A stretch of 24,905 nt of DNA from Chara braunii (taxonomy: Eukaryota > Streptophyta > Charophyceae > Charales > Characeae), in the NCBI GenBank assembly GCA_003427395.1, contig BFEA01000068.1, positions 1,554,839 to 1,579,743 on the forward strand. Reading direction: 5' to 3'. The notes below the pieces were generated by a model. That model had not been told where the DNA came from, did not search any database, and saw nothing but the letters and a program-made list of their open reading frames with translations. The number at the start of each line of letters is the position of its first letter. The first letter of the stretch is position 1. Shown here in pieces: positions 1 to 9,292 of this stretch. The position numbers and the translations under genes were made by a program.

Positions 1-167
1 AAAAAAAAAAAAAAACTATGAAAAAACGATATGTTATGAATAAAAATAAATTGAACAAGATTTGCCTGAGCATTACATCCAAATTCCTTACCAAATTTGA
101 AATACAAATAAAATACGGAGAAACAATACTAATAAAAAAAAAATAAAAAAAAATTAAATTTACTGAG

Positions 168-500
168 TGCGCGACCACTTTTACAACACCGCCATCTTTG
201 GCAATTTGTCATTTTTTTTTTGGCATAGCTAAATGCCCTGAAAATTTATAGATGTGTACTTCACATCATGCAAGACCAACTAAAAAAGTTTCAAAAAATA
301 ATAAAATTGTTAAGACCCCAAACTAAAGTGAAAACAAAAAGTAAAAAGTGGAAAAAAACGTGGGCGAGCACGTTTTGACACCGTCATCTTTGGCGATTTT
401 TAATTCTCATTTGGCTAAGCCAAATGACTTAAAAATCCATTGCCAGGTACCTCACGTCATAAAGAACTCACAAAAAACAATTCAGGAAAAAAAAAAAAAT
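168..500. repeat. Two diverged tandem copies, about 190 bp apart
   Basis: The block starting ACACCGCCATCTTTGG at 186 recurs as ACACCGTCATCTTTGG at 378, a 192-bp offset. Similarity continues for about 100 bp in the same order: a T-rich stretch, a small palindrome, then AAAAAT, GTACYTCAC and an A-rich end. Each copy carries a hairpin: GGCAT/ATGCC (222-237) in the first, and CATTTGGCT/AGCCAAATG (408-426) in the second. Probably an old dispersed element duplicated in tandem; the family is not recognised. Confidence 0.6.
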
Positions 501-571
501 TTAGGCCCTGAAATAATTTTTGACGGGGGCCGAACACGGCCGGGTTCGGACCTCGTACGGGACCCCGAACG

Positions 572-615
572 CCCGTACGTACGGAAGTCGGTCCGGGGAC
601 CTCCGTACGTACGGG
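572..615. repeat. 14-bp inverted repeat with GTACGTAC cores
   Basis: CCCGTACGTACGGA (572-585) and TCCGTACGTACGGG (602-615) are exact reverse complements separated by 16 nt. Each arm is itself nearly palindromic. The surrounding DNA (525-630) is GC-rich and carries further CGTACGG words, unlike the AT-rich DNA around it. Its role is unknown. Confidence 0.75.
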
Positions 616-903
616 CTGGTGACCCTGACTATAATAGTATAAAACTCTATTCGGAGTAGCTTTCGGAGTTTGTCAATCTATTTTCGAAGTTCGGTGTTTT
701 TGCCAACTTTTCTGTTAGTGGTCCAAATGCATCGAAATTGAATACAGATATACCCGAAAGACTAAAGCACATACATATAAAAAGAAAAAAGAAAAAAAGA
801 AAAAAAACAATTCGAAGAAATATGGCAGTTTCGGTGAAAAATTCGTCGAAAATGACACTACCTATTAACCATATGTAAACGCCAACGAACTGTGTATTCC
901 AAA

Positions 904-996
904 GGACACGGACCTGTTTTCCAGCAGGTGCAACTCCGGAGTCCCTGCTAGGGACACTTAAGGGAGATGCTCTCATCACCACTCTAAAGGGAATCA
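904..996 (+). repeat. Dispersed repeat, copy 1 (related to 24665-24773)
   Basis: The segment containing TTTCCAGCAGGTG, and 30-70 bp later GGGAGATGCTCTCATCACC, matches in order and orientation a segment in the right flank: TTTCCAGCAGGTG, then GGGGGATGCACATATCACC. The middle part is diverged. This looks like two members of a dispersed family on either side of the large retroelement; the family is not recognised. Confidence 0.55.
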
Positions 997-1244
997 ACAA
1001 GATTTTGTTAAACTTATAAAAAAAATGTCATATCTGTCTGTGCCCATGCTATACCTGTACATAATATGTGATATAAGGGTTGATCACAACCGGATCTTGT
1101 GTCTCTCCCCTGTAGGAACCAAGCTCAACCCGTGGAGGTCTTCTGTTATCTGATTTGCCTATGCACTGTACTAGGTTGTGGAACACGTATAGGTTGGGGG
1201 ACAAACACGTGGGGTGCCAATCGTGACCTAACACTAACCGATCT

Positions 1245-1420
1245 TGCACAGGAGAGGTTTAGGGGCACCAGAATCAGACCCACAACCTTCGCGCCTTGCT
1301 AGATTGGTATAACCGAACCTAGTTCCAACTAATGGTGCGCAAGGGAAGTTGATGGCCAACTGACCATGCACAAGGGAGGTTCAGGGCGGCATCAGCGGAC
1401 CCATAACCTCCACTTTGCAG
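1245..1420. repeat. Degenerate direct repeat, about 120 bp period
   Basis: TGCACAGGAGAGGTTTAGGG at about 1246, with a following CAGACCCACAACCT, recurs as TGCACAAGGGAGGTTCAGGG at about 1367, with a following CGGACCCATAACCT. A shorter related word, GCGCAAGGGAAGTTGATGG, lies between them. No coding sense is seen. Confidence 0.5.
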
Positions 1421-2879
1421 GGCCAGAGCTCTAGCTAGTGAGATACCACGTGTAAAAAAAAACGTACATATTGACTTACCGTGAGGTCACAAGTTCGCAA
1501 CCCGTAGTTTGTTTGTTGATATGGTTGTGAGGATAGCAGGACTTTCTGCACGATTGTACTTTGGAGTTCGGGTGGAAGGGCATGATCAAGTTGCAAAAGT
1601 GCCCTCATTCTTTTCCTCTTTTTCTCTTTGTTTTGTGAAAACTTGGTCCCATGGCGGTTGATAGTTAAAACGTGCCTTAGCGGGTGCAAAAATAACGGTT
1701 GACGTGGCTTCTTCCTTTTTCTTTTGGGAATAGGGGCAGGGAACTTCGGCGCAGACATCGCGTGGAAAAATCTTTTTTGAATTCTTAAATGTTGGGGGAA
1801 GAATACGGGAGCAATCGGAATTAGGACTTTAATTAGTTTAAGATTTTTGGGGTGTCGTATTTTTTTTTTTTAATTATATGGTGGTTATTACTGACGCACG
1901 TTCTGCTGCGCTTTGTCCTTTACTATACTTCCGTCGCGCCTTAATTCTAATCTCAACTATAATCTCTTCTTGCTCCTTCCTTGATGAGTGCGGGTGTAAC
2001 TGTTATCTGTTCATTCTTGGCTTCTCATCACGCCGAAAACCGCGATTTCTTTGGTCACAACGGTGCTACGTCCTCGATGATTGGATCGATGTGTGGAAAG
2101 TGGCTACGTCCCCTATACCGCGGCCCAGGGATGCCAACCGCAAACACTTCCGTCTTTCCTTCTCTCCCCCCGCATCAACGTAATCCCGAATATCTCAAAT
2201 AAATAATAGCGATAAATTTTCCAAGCGCGACTAAGTTGCTCTCTAATCAAACTTGGGAAGGTTCGATCAAGAGGATCAACTAACAAGTAGGAGTTGGCGA
2301 AGAGGTGAGTTCGGAGTTGGGTGATCTGATAAGCTGGTTGCGAGTATGTGAGGTTGACGTGTGGACACTGCGGATTGTGGAGCACAGGCAAACCCGGCGT
2401 GTGTACCCGAACTAAGCGGGGTATGAGCAAGTTGATGGTAGGTGGGAGGTGAAGGACCGTCTACATCGAAACAAGAAGGGGGTTGGTGAAGTAGTGGGAG
2501 AGCGTGGGAGACTCAGAGCGTGGAGTGCTGGGCCGTACGATACCTTCTCTTTTGTCCCTCTTGGAACTATTGATTTCGGAATTGCGAGTTTTGTCGTTCC
2601 CGTTTTTGTAATTACAAATGGACATCGGATTTTGTAAATCATTTTCTTTCTTCGGAGTGCCTCTCACATTTCTTTCCTTTATTAATGATGTTGGATATGG
2701 TGATTGTGACACTGATCGTTTCTATTTTTGCACGCCCACTTCAACAGAAAAATTTTCCAGAACTAAATAATCATTAAAGAGTAAAATTACATTCTAAATT
2801 TTAAATTTTCATTCCATCTTTAAAAATGTAATTCCAATTTTAAATTTTTTTGTCTTACTTGAAAACTTTCCTTTCAAGA

Positions 2880-3120
2880 ATGGGGTATCCCTTCTTATTT
2901 GAACTGCATGCTAGAGATAGAATGGAAGTCTGGATGAGTTCATGAAATATTTCAATTGGACTGTCATTCTAAGTAAGGATTTTCAGTCATAAATAGGTTA
3001 ATCCAATCTAAATTAGACGATATTTGTTGTAGTAGATTGAAAGTCTAATTAAAACATTTCATAAACTCGTCCAGACTTTCATTCCATCTTGAACAAACAA
3101 ATGTAGTTGGAAGGGAAAAC
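2880..3120. mobile_element. Foldback/MITE-like element next to the retroelement
   Basis: The arm 2916-2975 is an imperfect reverse complement of 3031-3090: GGAAGTCTGGATGAGTTCATGAAAT on one side pairs with the complement of ATTTCATAAACTCGTCCAGACTTTC on the other, with a few mismatches. Weaker complementarity continues outward (TATCCCTTC on the left, GAAGGGAAAA on the right). A short AT-rich non-coding DNA with long imperfect terminal inverted repeats fits a MITE or foldback element. I could not fix its ends or target duplication. It ends about 15 bp before the retroelement starts. Confidence 0.55.
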
Positions 3121-3146
3121 TCATATTTATACGGTGTCGGTGCGAA

Positions 3147-3162
3147 TACCCTTACAAGGGTA
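3147..3162. repeat. 7-bp hairpin near the LTR start
   Basis: TACCCTT and AAGGGTA are perfect complements separated by AC, 12 nt inside the LTR. The same hairpin is intact in the 3' LTR (about 16759-16774). It lies close to the integrase end-recognition region, but a role there is only a guess. Confidence 0.7.
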
Positions 3163-3212
3163 CCCGCCCTGGTTTCTGCAAATGATCGAAAATAAGTTTA
3201 GATTAAGGTTGA

Positions 3213-3258
3213 GTCAACATAACCTACAGACACCGCAGTGTCTGTAGGTTATGTTGAC
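3213..3258. repeat. Perfect 21-bp inverted repeat, only in the 5' LTR
   Basis: 3213-3233 and 3238-3258 are exact reverse complements around a CGCA loop. In the 3' LTR the right arm is present (from GTGTCTGTAGG near 16846), but the left-arm position holds unrelated sequence (about 16826-16843). The left arm in this copy therefore looks like a templated copy of the right arm, as expected from strand-switching at a hairpin. Confidence 0.85.
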
Positions 3259-4760
3259 TGGATGGTTGACTAGAATAGAGAGTGTGTGGGCGCGCAGACT
3301 TGAGGCGCGGGTGATTTTATTTATTGATGACTGAAGAGCCGGCGTGATCGCCGATCAAATTCTATTTAGTTATTAATCTATTTATTTATTTCTGAATTAA
3401 ATTAGGATTAGTTGATATGGCAATTTTGATTGGTACGTCTGACCGAAACACACGCGCGGGCCTGGAGATTGACCTCAATAACGGTGAGGCTTCGGCTTGA
3501 TAACAAGGTGCGCGGCATCGAAGGCTAGCGCGACAACGACCCCAGTTTTATTACGTTTTGATGTTTTATTTTATCTATATTCCTAGTTTTTAGTTTCAGT
3601 TCCAAGACCTGCGGTGGGATCGACGGGTCAGGTTCAGTCGGTACACCACTGAGTTGTTGGAAAATAGACCCGAGTTCGGGCTCCCGCATGATCGGGACAC
3701 TGGCGGGATTCCCCTGCCCCGCCTGTCTTGAAACAGACGTGGACCGAGTAGTTCAACGTGCATTCAAACCAGTGGGTGATTAGCTGATGAGGTGGGGTAA
3801 ACCTGGGTTGCGGATGCCGTTTGCGGATGCGCCGTCCGCCGGCCGCGAGGCCGCTGGGCCTGAATGTGGATACGTAGTTGGGGCTGGAAGGGGGGGGCTG
3901 AACTATGCCTGAGCGGGGGTACCACGGTTGTGATCCCATTACCCAGGCTGCTTTCACGTGGAACTTTTCCCCGTCGCAGCCTTCAAGGTTCCTACTCAAG
4001 AATTTGCTGCCACCACCAAGATCTGCACCCAGACCCGCTTCACTAAAGCCCACGCTGTAGGCCTTACAGTAGGCCGCGCCTCTGACCGTACAGCTGGTGG
4101 TCCGTGGGGGAGCTTGCCATTTGGGGGCTCGAGGCGGTAGTGGATTCCGCCTGAGCGGGGCGGGGGCACTCTGGTGGAGGCTCGCAGCGATACTGACGTG
4201 CAAATCGTTCGTCGGACTTGGGTATAGGGGCGAAAGACTAATCGAACCGCAATAGCTGGTTCCCTCCGAGGTCTCCCTCAGGATGGCTGGAGGCTGGGCC
4301 GATATCGGTAGCAGTGGGCGGAGGGGCTGGCCAGACAGCGACGGGCAACAGCAGTGAGATGCGGGAGGATAGCGCAGCGGGTAAGGCAAAGCAAAAGACA
4401 GTCGCTGCGCTAGCAGCAGCAAGCAGCGGGCGATAGTACTAGGGAGGATGCTCGAAGGACAGTAGAGCTGCGGGGGCAGACAATGCCAGAGCGCAGTAGG
4501 GGCGGCCACCACGGAGCTTAGCAACAGCACAGAAGAGTGGGGTGAGGGCGAGCACGGTTGGGCAAAGCGGGGAGAGAGGCCGAGCGCAGCCAGCGAACCG
4601 GAATCGGACGGGCGCTGTGCCAAGGAAGACAGGGAAGCGAGGCAGGCGAAGGTGGTGAAAGTGTCGGGCACAAAAACAGCAGGGGAAAGTGAATCTGGAC
4701 GAGAGTCGGACTTGGTGCATCCAACCTTGGATATGGCAGAGAGAGGGAAAAAAAATTGTG

Positions 4761-5290
4761 GCCCGCCCGTTCCTTGATGGAATCGGGTGGGGAGAGAAGT
4801 GATTTGGGGGTTTTAGAGTAGGGCGAAGCCGGTAGTGTTGTAAGTTTTAGTGTTAGATTAGTAGACTGAGAGGTTAGTGAGAAAAAGGTTGCGCGGTGGC
4901 TATGGCGGAGGTGAAGCAGGAGGAGAGGGAGAAACAAGTATTTTGTTCGTTTCCGATTGGAATCAAGCAAGGAAAGGGACGAAGTTGGGGTTTTATGGCC
5001 GGGTGACCTGGATGGTAAAGTTAGTTTTAGGAAGAAATAAGTAAAAGTAGGAGTCAGTAGAGATGGCGGTGCGCGGCGGTACTCGAAAGTGAGTTTGGGA
5101 GATAGAAGAAAAGCGAAAAGTTTGCCCGATTCTTGACGGAATCAGCCAAAATAAAGTTCGTTTTTATAGTTTTTGGTAGGGGCGAATACGATCATGAAGT
5201 TAGTTTTAGTGTTAAGTTAGTAGAATAGAAAGTAAGTGGAAAGAGGGCTGCGCTGTATGGGAGGGGTAAATCTAGTACGCGTGAATGGAT
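4761..5290 (+). repeat. Three-unit degenerate tandem repeat in U3 (5' LTR)
   Basis: Units begin near 4761, 4937 and 5115, about 175-180 bp each. Each has, in order: a small palindromic head (TTCCTTGATGGAATCGGG; TTCCGATTGGAATC; GATTCTTGACGGAATC), a GGGGTTTTA-like or GTTTTTAT stretch, AGTTTTAGTGTTAGATTAG-like sequence, AGTAAGTG-like sequence, and a GCTGCGCGGTG-like end. The corresponding block in the 3' LTR is about 18376-18890. The strand is purine-rich and yields long low-complexity frames on the minus strand that I do not take as genes. Confidence 0.6.
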
Positions 5291-6379
5291 CTGGTCAAGT
5301 TCTAGCGGCAGATTCATTCGGTTTTGCTCATCCTAAGGACGGAGGGTAGCGTGAAGTAGCCCGTAAGGTTGGAGATTTACCTAGTTGGGGCGGGACTTTC
5401 CGTTCATTTGTGCGCCATGACGGCGATCTTCGGAAGCAAGCCGTTGATCGTGCCCAAGCTCGTTACGAGATACTTTGCACCGGGGATTCGTTTCCCGCTC
5501 GTAGGCTGTTTAGGACTGCATGCACCCGGCCGGGGAGATGATTGAGGCGCGCCGGTGCAAAAAAGGGAGGAGGGGCACTCACCTGACAGCGGCAGCGGAC
5601 CAGGTACATCGAGGTGGGAGCCGTCCAGTTCGGATAAGCAGGATTCAATCTTGATGTGGGTTTGTCAACCGTTGTTTTACCCCGTATTGGCTGAGTGGGC
5701 ATTCTCGACTGTGCCACGCTGCTGCGCTGTTGCCTGGGTATCGCATACTTCGTGTGGGGATCAAAGAGAGAATAACATACTTACCTGATCGGGCTGGCCT
5801 GGAGCGCAGGCCCACCGTGGAGGGTATAACGAGCGGGAGAGGCTGGGAACTTGGCTAGTGGCTAGCGCCCCCACGATAGGACGAAGAGGACCGGAGGTTG
5901 AGAACCTACCCATGGCCTGTGAAGTATTCATCAGGCTGATCAGGGTCGCTGAACTGTGAGGAGGGGGTGATTAGAGGGCAAGGGAGGCTGCTATCACAAC
6001 TGAGGAATGGCGGAGCTTATCGAGGGGGTCGTGTTAGCTACGGCTTGTTGCTGCTCCTGTTGACTGTGCACACACGGACTGTTGCCATTACTGTGTAACA
6101 TAGCGAACTGCCGGTTGTGCCTGTTAACAGTGTTGTGCGTCGTTGTTGGTTGTTGCTGGCCGCCCGAACTGCGGATGCGCCTGTTGACTGGGCACTAGCT
6201 GCTGCCTATTTGGTTGTTGCGCTCTGCTGTACACTTCCACCAGCTATTGTCAACCATGGCAACCTGCTATACAGCAGCAGTTGGGCGAAGGAGAGGTGCC
6301 GAGACTCAGAGAAGTGGGTAGGCTTGAGAAGGGGGGTCTTTGCTGCGAACTGGAGAGTCGCCTGGGAGTCAACGGGTGG

Positions 6380-6380
6380 N
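6380..6380. other. Ambiguous base (n)
   Basis: A single undetermined base lies inside the 5' LTR; the 3' LTR has C at the matching position. This may reflect reads from the two near-identical LTRs competing at this site in assembly. Confidence 0.95.
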
Positions 6381-6941
6381 AGTTTGGCTTCAGTTGACCA
6401 AGTTGTTCTGGGCATTGGCCGCCATTGCGGGGCCCTCAGGCGCGTAAAGGTCTCAAGGCCCTCTCCTGCGAGTCTGAGAGCACCCTCCTTGGATCTGAGG
6501 GTCTAAAGCTTTCTCTTGCTATCTTTCTTACTCTAAGTCTAGTCTATTGGTTATGAGAGGAAGGCGGCAGGCGGGATTGCAACCCGTAATCCGCGCCAAG
6601 GCCTCTGTGGGAGGTTCGCCCCACCGATTGCGGGAGCTCTGTCGGAACTCAGGATGAAGTTCTGGAGGCAGGGAACTCAGAAGTAATCATTGTCTTCCCC
6701 TATAAACCCAGTACAACCCCTATTTATACACCCCCTATGGATTGGCTGAGTGTATGGTATGCAGCCCTACTTTGACTTTGGTTTGACTTTCATGACTTAA
6801 ACCAGACCAAGTAAAGAAACGTTTGTGCGATCTAAGGTTCAGTTTTGTTGATTGCCTGAAAGCAGATTGTCACAAGGGGTTGCATCAGGGGGAAGGTTGG
6901 GAAGAAGGCAGTTTTGCTTGCGATTGAACGGGTCTTATAGG

Positions 6942-7765
6942 GTCAGGCATTGTTTCTAAGATGAATGGTCCGACTGTTGTGTTTTGTTCTGTTTTCTGAA
7001 GAACCAAGCATTGTTTCTAAGATGAATGGCTTGGTTGTTGTGTTTCTTTAATTGTGTCAGGCATTGTTTCTAAGATGAATGGCCTGGCTACTTAATTTAA
7101 GGGGTATTGATGGCTTGACTTCTTAGGACCAGACATTGTTTCTAAGACGAATGGTATAGTCGTTGTTTACTTGGATGGTTTCTGAACAGTCTTTGGGTCA
7201 GACCCAGGGTACTCTGCGTTTTTTTGTGTTGAAAAAGGGGGGCTGATTATTGTTTCTAAGACGAATGACTCATCTCTCCTTGGTTGTTTCATTCTGAGGG
7301 AAGGTTCAGGCCAGAGGAGTAGGCATTGTTTCTAAGACGAATGATCTAAGTCTGAGGCCACAAGACTATAACGAGAACAAAGGAATAGGATTCTCTATAA
7401 TTCTATATATAATTCTATATATATATGAGAACAAGGCTAACCAGACATTGTTTCTAAGACGAATGGTCTGGCTATAGCCTTATCACAAACAAAGAGAGTA
7501 TAATTAAGAGTTATAACTTAAGGTAACTTAGGCAGGCTGAGCATTGTTTCTAAGACGAATGACTCAGTCTTACGCCCACTTTTGAAGATTAAGTTCAGAG
7601 AAGTATATATAACTTGGCTATTTAAACACTTCAGGCGAATAAATATTGTTTCTAAGATGAATGGCTTAGTCATGTGCCCAAAGGAAGAGAAAAGTAGTTG
7701 TGCAACCTGTTCGTGTATACTCAATGACTGAGTCAGGCATGTTCCATAAGATTGGATGGCCTGAC
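6942..7765 (+). repeat. Array of ten conserved-core hairpins (5' LTR, U3)
   Basis: Ten units lie at 6942-6974, 7002-7036, 7056-7088, 7127-7161, 7244-7272, 7317-7352, 7433-7481, 7534-7570, 7637-7671 and 7732-7765. Nine share the core ATTGTTTCTAAGAYGAAT. Each core is closed by a stem of about 5-8 bp whose sequence differs between units, yet the two sides match. Examples are AACCAAGC with GCTTGGTT (unit 2), CCAGAC with GTCTGG plus an outer AAGGCTA with TAGCCTT (unit 7), and GTCAGGC with GCCTGAC (unit 10). A single unpaired G usually follows AAT on the 3' side. Within the core, ATT/AAT and GTTT/AGAY can pair around a CTA triloop, with Y being C or T so that the pair is G-C or G-U. Unit 10 has a different inner sequence. 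Spacing is irregular, about 55-120 bp. Confidence 0.9.
7391..7427. repeat. AT-rich tract with TATA repeats
   Basis: Short run of TTCTATATATAA-like repeats between hairpin units 6 and 7, present in altered form in the 3' LTR (about 21110-21143). It probably arose by slippage and does not look like the main promoter. Confidence 0.6.
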
Positions 7766-8080
7766 TTTACGCCTTGTATAAGTTGGGTATAAAGAGATAA
7801 AGCATTGAGAGGCCATGAACTATTGTTTATTCAGGTATACCTTGGGATGGCAAGAGTACTCACCTTCGTGGTTTGGCTTTGCATGTGGCTGAGTGAGGTT
7901 ACTACTTGGTCTGAGTTTCAGTTTGACAGGTAGTTGTTTTAGAGTTTCGCCGCGTGCTAGAGCGATAGGAGTTAGTTCAATTCCTGCATTTTCTGAGCTA
8001 AGTTTATTTTACTTAGATCTATTTTCGCATTTTCTGGGATCTTTTGTTATACCTAGCTTTGTATAAAATTTGGTAAGCAA

Positions 8081-8390
8081 CTTTTCCTATCTGAAGCGTT
8101 GCCAAAATTTCTACAAATTCAAGGAGTTAGTCAAATCTTGACTTGTCAAAGTTCCACTTGTCTAAAGTTCATACGTGACTTAGTAAAAATCTGGAAAGTC
8201 TTCTTTTCTAAAGGGAGTGCTGCCCAAATTTCTGCTAAATCAGGGGGTCAGACAAAATTGGACTTCGGAAAGTCAAAGACTATTTCTGTTTTCATATTTG
8301 GGCTGATATAAATTCTGAAAATGCATTTTTCCTATGGGAAGCGCTGCCGAAATTTTCTTAGTTTAAAGGAGTTAGACTATATTTTGACAG
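8081..8390 (+). repeat. Three-unit degenerate repeat, about 120 bp period (5' LTR)
   Basis: The word TTTTCCTAY-(G)GAAGCGYTGCC-RAAATTT and a following GGAGTTAG-CAAATTTTGAC recur at about 8081, 8203 and 8325. The matching block in the 3' LTR is about 21789-22097, with its three units near 21789, 21910 and 22033. It lies in U3 between the hairpin array and the TATA box, so it could be a repeated promoter-proximal element; no function is shown. Confidence 0.65.
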
Positions 8391-8640
8391 CTGGCGATTC
8401 AGACAATCCACTCTGAATAGGGGAGATTATGTCAGGGTCTACCTTTGCTTTGGGCACTGCTTAGCAGTAAACTCAGGCTTAGTCAATTAGGAAGATTTGA
8501 GTGAGATCGTGATATGAGATTTATTCTCCATAGACTTATAAATCTAGCCTAGGGATTGGCCTGTTTTGTGTTACAGGTCTTTTTGATCGTTTGATCCAGG
8601 ACTTAGACTAGTTTCACCCCGATCCTACGAGGATCATCTT

Positions 8641-8659
8641 CTGTTATCACTGATAACAG
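8641..8659. promoter_or_regulatory. 9-bp perfect palindrome in U3
   Basis: CTGTTATCA and TGATAACAG are exact complements around a single C, about 370 bp upstream of the TATA box. The 3' LTR copy (22348-22366) keeps GTTATCA/TGATAAC intact and has one change in the outer bases. A dyad of this size could be a binding site for a dimeric protein; no such factor is identified. Confidence 0.6.
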
Positions 8660-9025
8660 GTCGGTTGCCGATTCGTCGGTTTACGATTCAACTCCAATCC
8701 ACTCATGTCACTCAACCTAAAGGCTTTAGCCCTGTGGTTTGAATTGTTTCATTGCGTTTTCACCCGGACTTTATTGAATGGTCATTTAACTAAGGTACTG
8801 AGTACTTGTTTTGTGGAGTTGCACAAAAGTGAGGCTTGTATGGCTAAGGCTATGGGTATGAGTATAGAGAATGGTTGAAGTTGACCCCGTGTAGTGCGTG
8901 AACTTGTTGGGTCTTTGATGTGATTGCAGGTATGGTTGTGGTTCAGACTCTGGATGTGACTGTCTGCAATTACATACACATATGGCTGAGAGGAATCTCA
9001 CTGTGACTGGGAGAAGCGATCGTCC

Positions 9026-9035
9026 TATATAAATA
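9026..9035 (+). promoter_or_regulatory. TATA box of the 5' LTR
   Basis: TATATAAATA is identical in both LTRs (the other at 22733-22742), with conserved surroundings. A start site 25-35 bp downstream (about 9055-9070) would define U3 as about 5.9 kb and R-U5 as about 1.05 kb. This is predicted from sequence; the start site has not been mapped. Confidence 0.65.
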
Positions 9036-9276
9036 AGCCTTATGTATATATTTATATGTGTCTTGGGCATGCGCGCAACTTATTGTGATCGTGCGCAAGG
9101 GTTAACCAGATTATGGCTTGAGAAGAAGAGGGAGATCTCCTTTTATCCTTTGCTTCTTAGAGATTTTTATGGCCGGACATTGGTCCTAGGCCGGGATTCA
9201 AGGTCTTTGTCTAGGACATCCCAAGCCCTAGACTCTGCAGGGAAGGAATCGGCCCCCGTGCCGAGCCTATTTGCCC

Positions 9277-9292
9277 CACTCTGCACAGAGTG
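9277..9292 (+). promoter_or_regulatory. Conserved leader hairpin CACTCTG/CAGAGTG
   Basis: CACTCTG and CAGAGTG pair perfectly around CA, about 220 nt after the predicted RNA start. The 16-nt hairpin is unchanged in the 3' LTR (22984-22999) although neighbouring bases differ. Short palindromic leader hairpins are used for RNA dimerisation or packaging in retroelements; that role is only a possibility here. Confidence 0.55.

Larger units (their letters stand above)
1..3134. other. Left flanking DNA, no gene recognised
   Basis: AT-rich to mixed-composition DNA upstream of the retroelement, starting with a 15-nt A run. Open frames here are short, overlap on both strands and show no recognisable domain, so I call no gene. 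The parts that show structure (tandem copies, inverted repeats, a dispersed repeat, a foldback element) are listed separately. In 1421-2880 I see only a poly-T run near 1860 and no coding or RNA gene signal. Confidence 0.6.

Noticed and set aside
348-659. 103-aa frame in the left flank
   Set aside because: Spans the A-rich repeat copy and the GTACGTAC inverted repeat; lysine- and arginine-rich by composition, with no domain.
3634-4671. 345-aa open frame on the minus strand of the 5' LTR
   Set aside because: Low-complexity Ser/Pro/Leu/Ala sequence from a purine-rich strand, with no domain. In the 3' LTR the same region is split into different frames by indels, so it is not maintained.
6560-6660. 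tRNA-like segment with GGTTCGCCCC and flanking stems
   Set aside because: No acceptor or anticodon arms can be drawn in the right places, and the possible T-arm stem is broken in the 3' LTR.
6942-7765. CRISPR-like array
   Set aside because: A repeated core with differing intervals resembles one at first glance. However, spacing is irregular, the bases next to each core are complementary to each other, and the context is a eukaryotic LTR.
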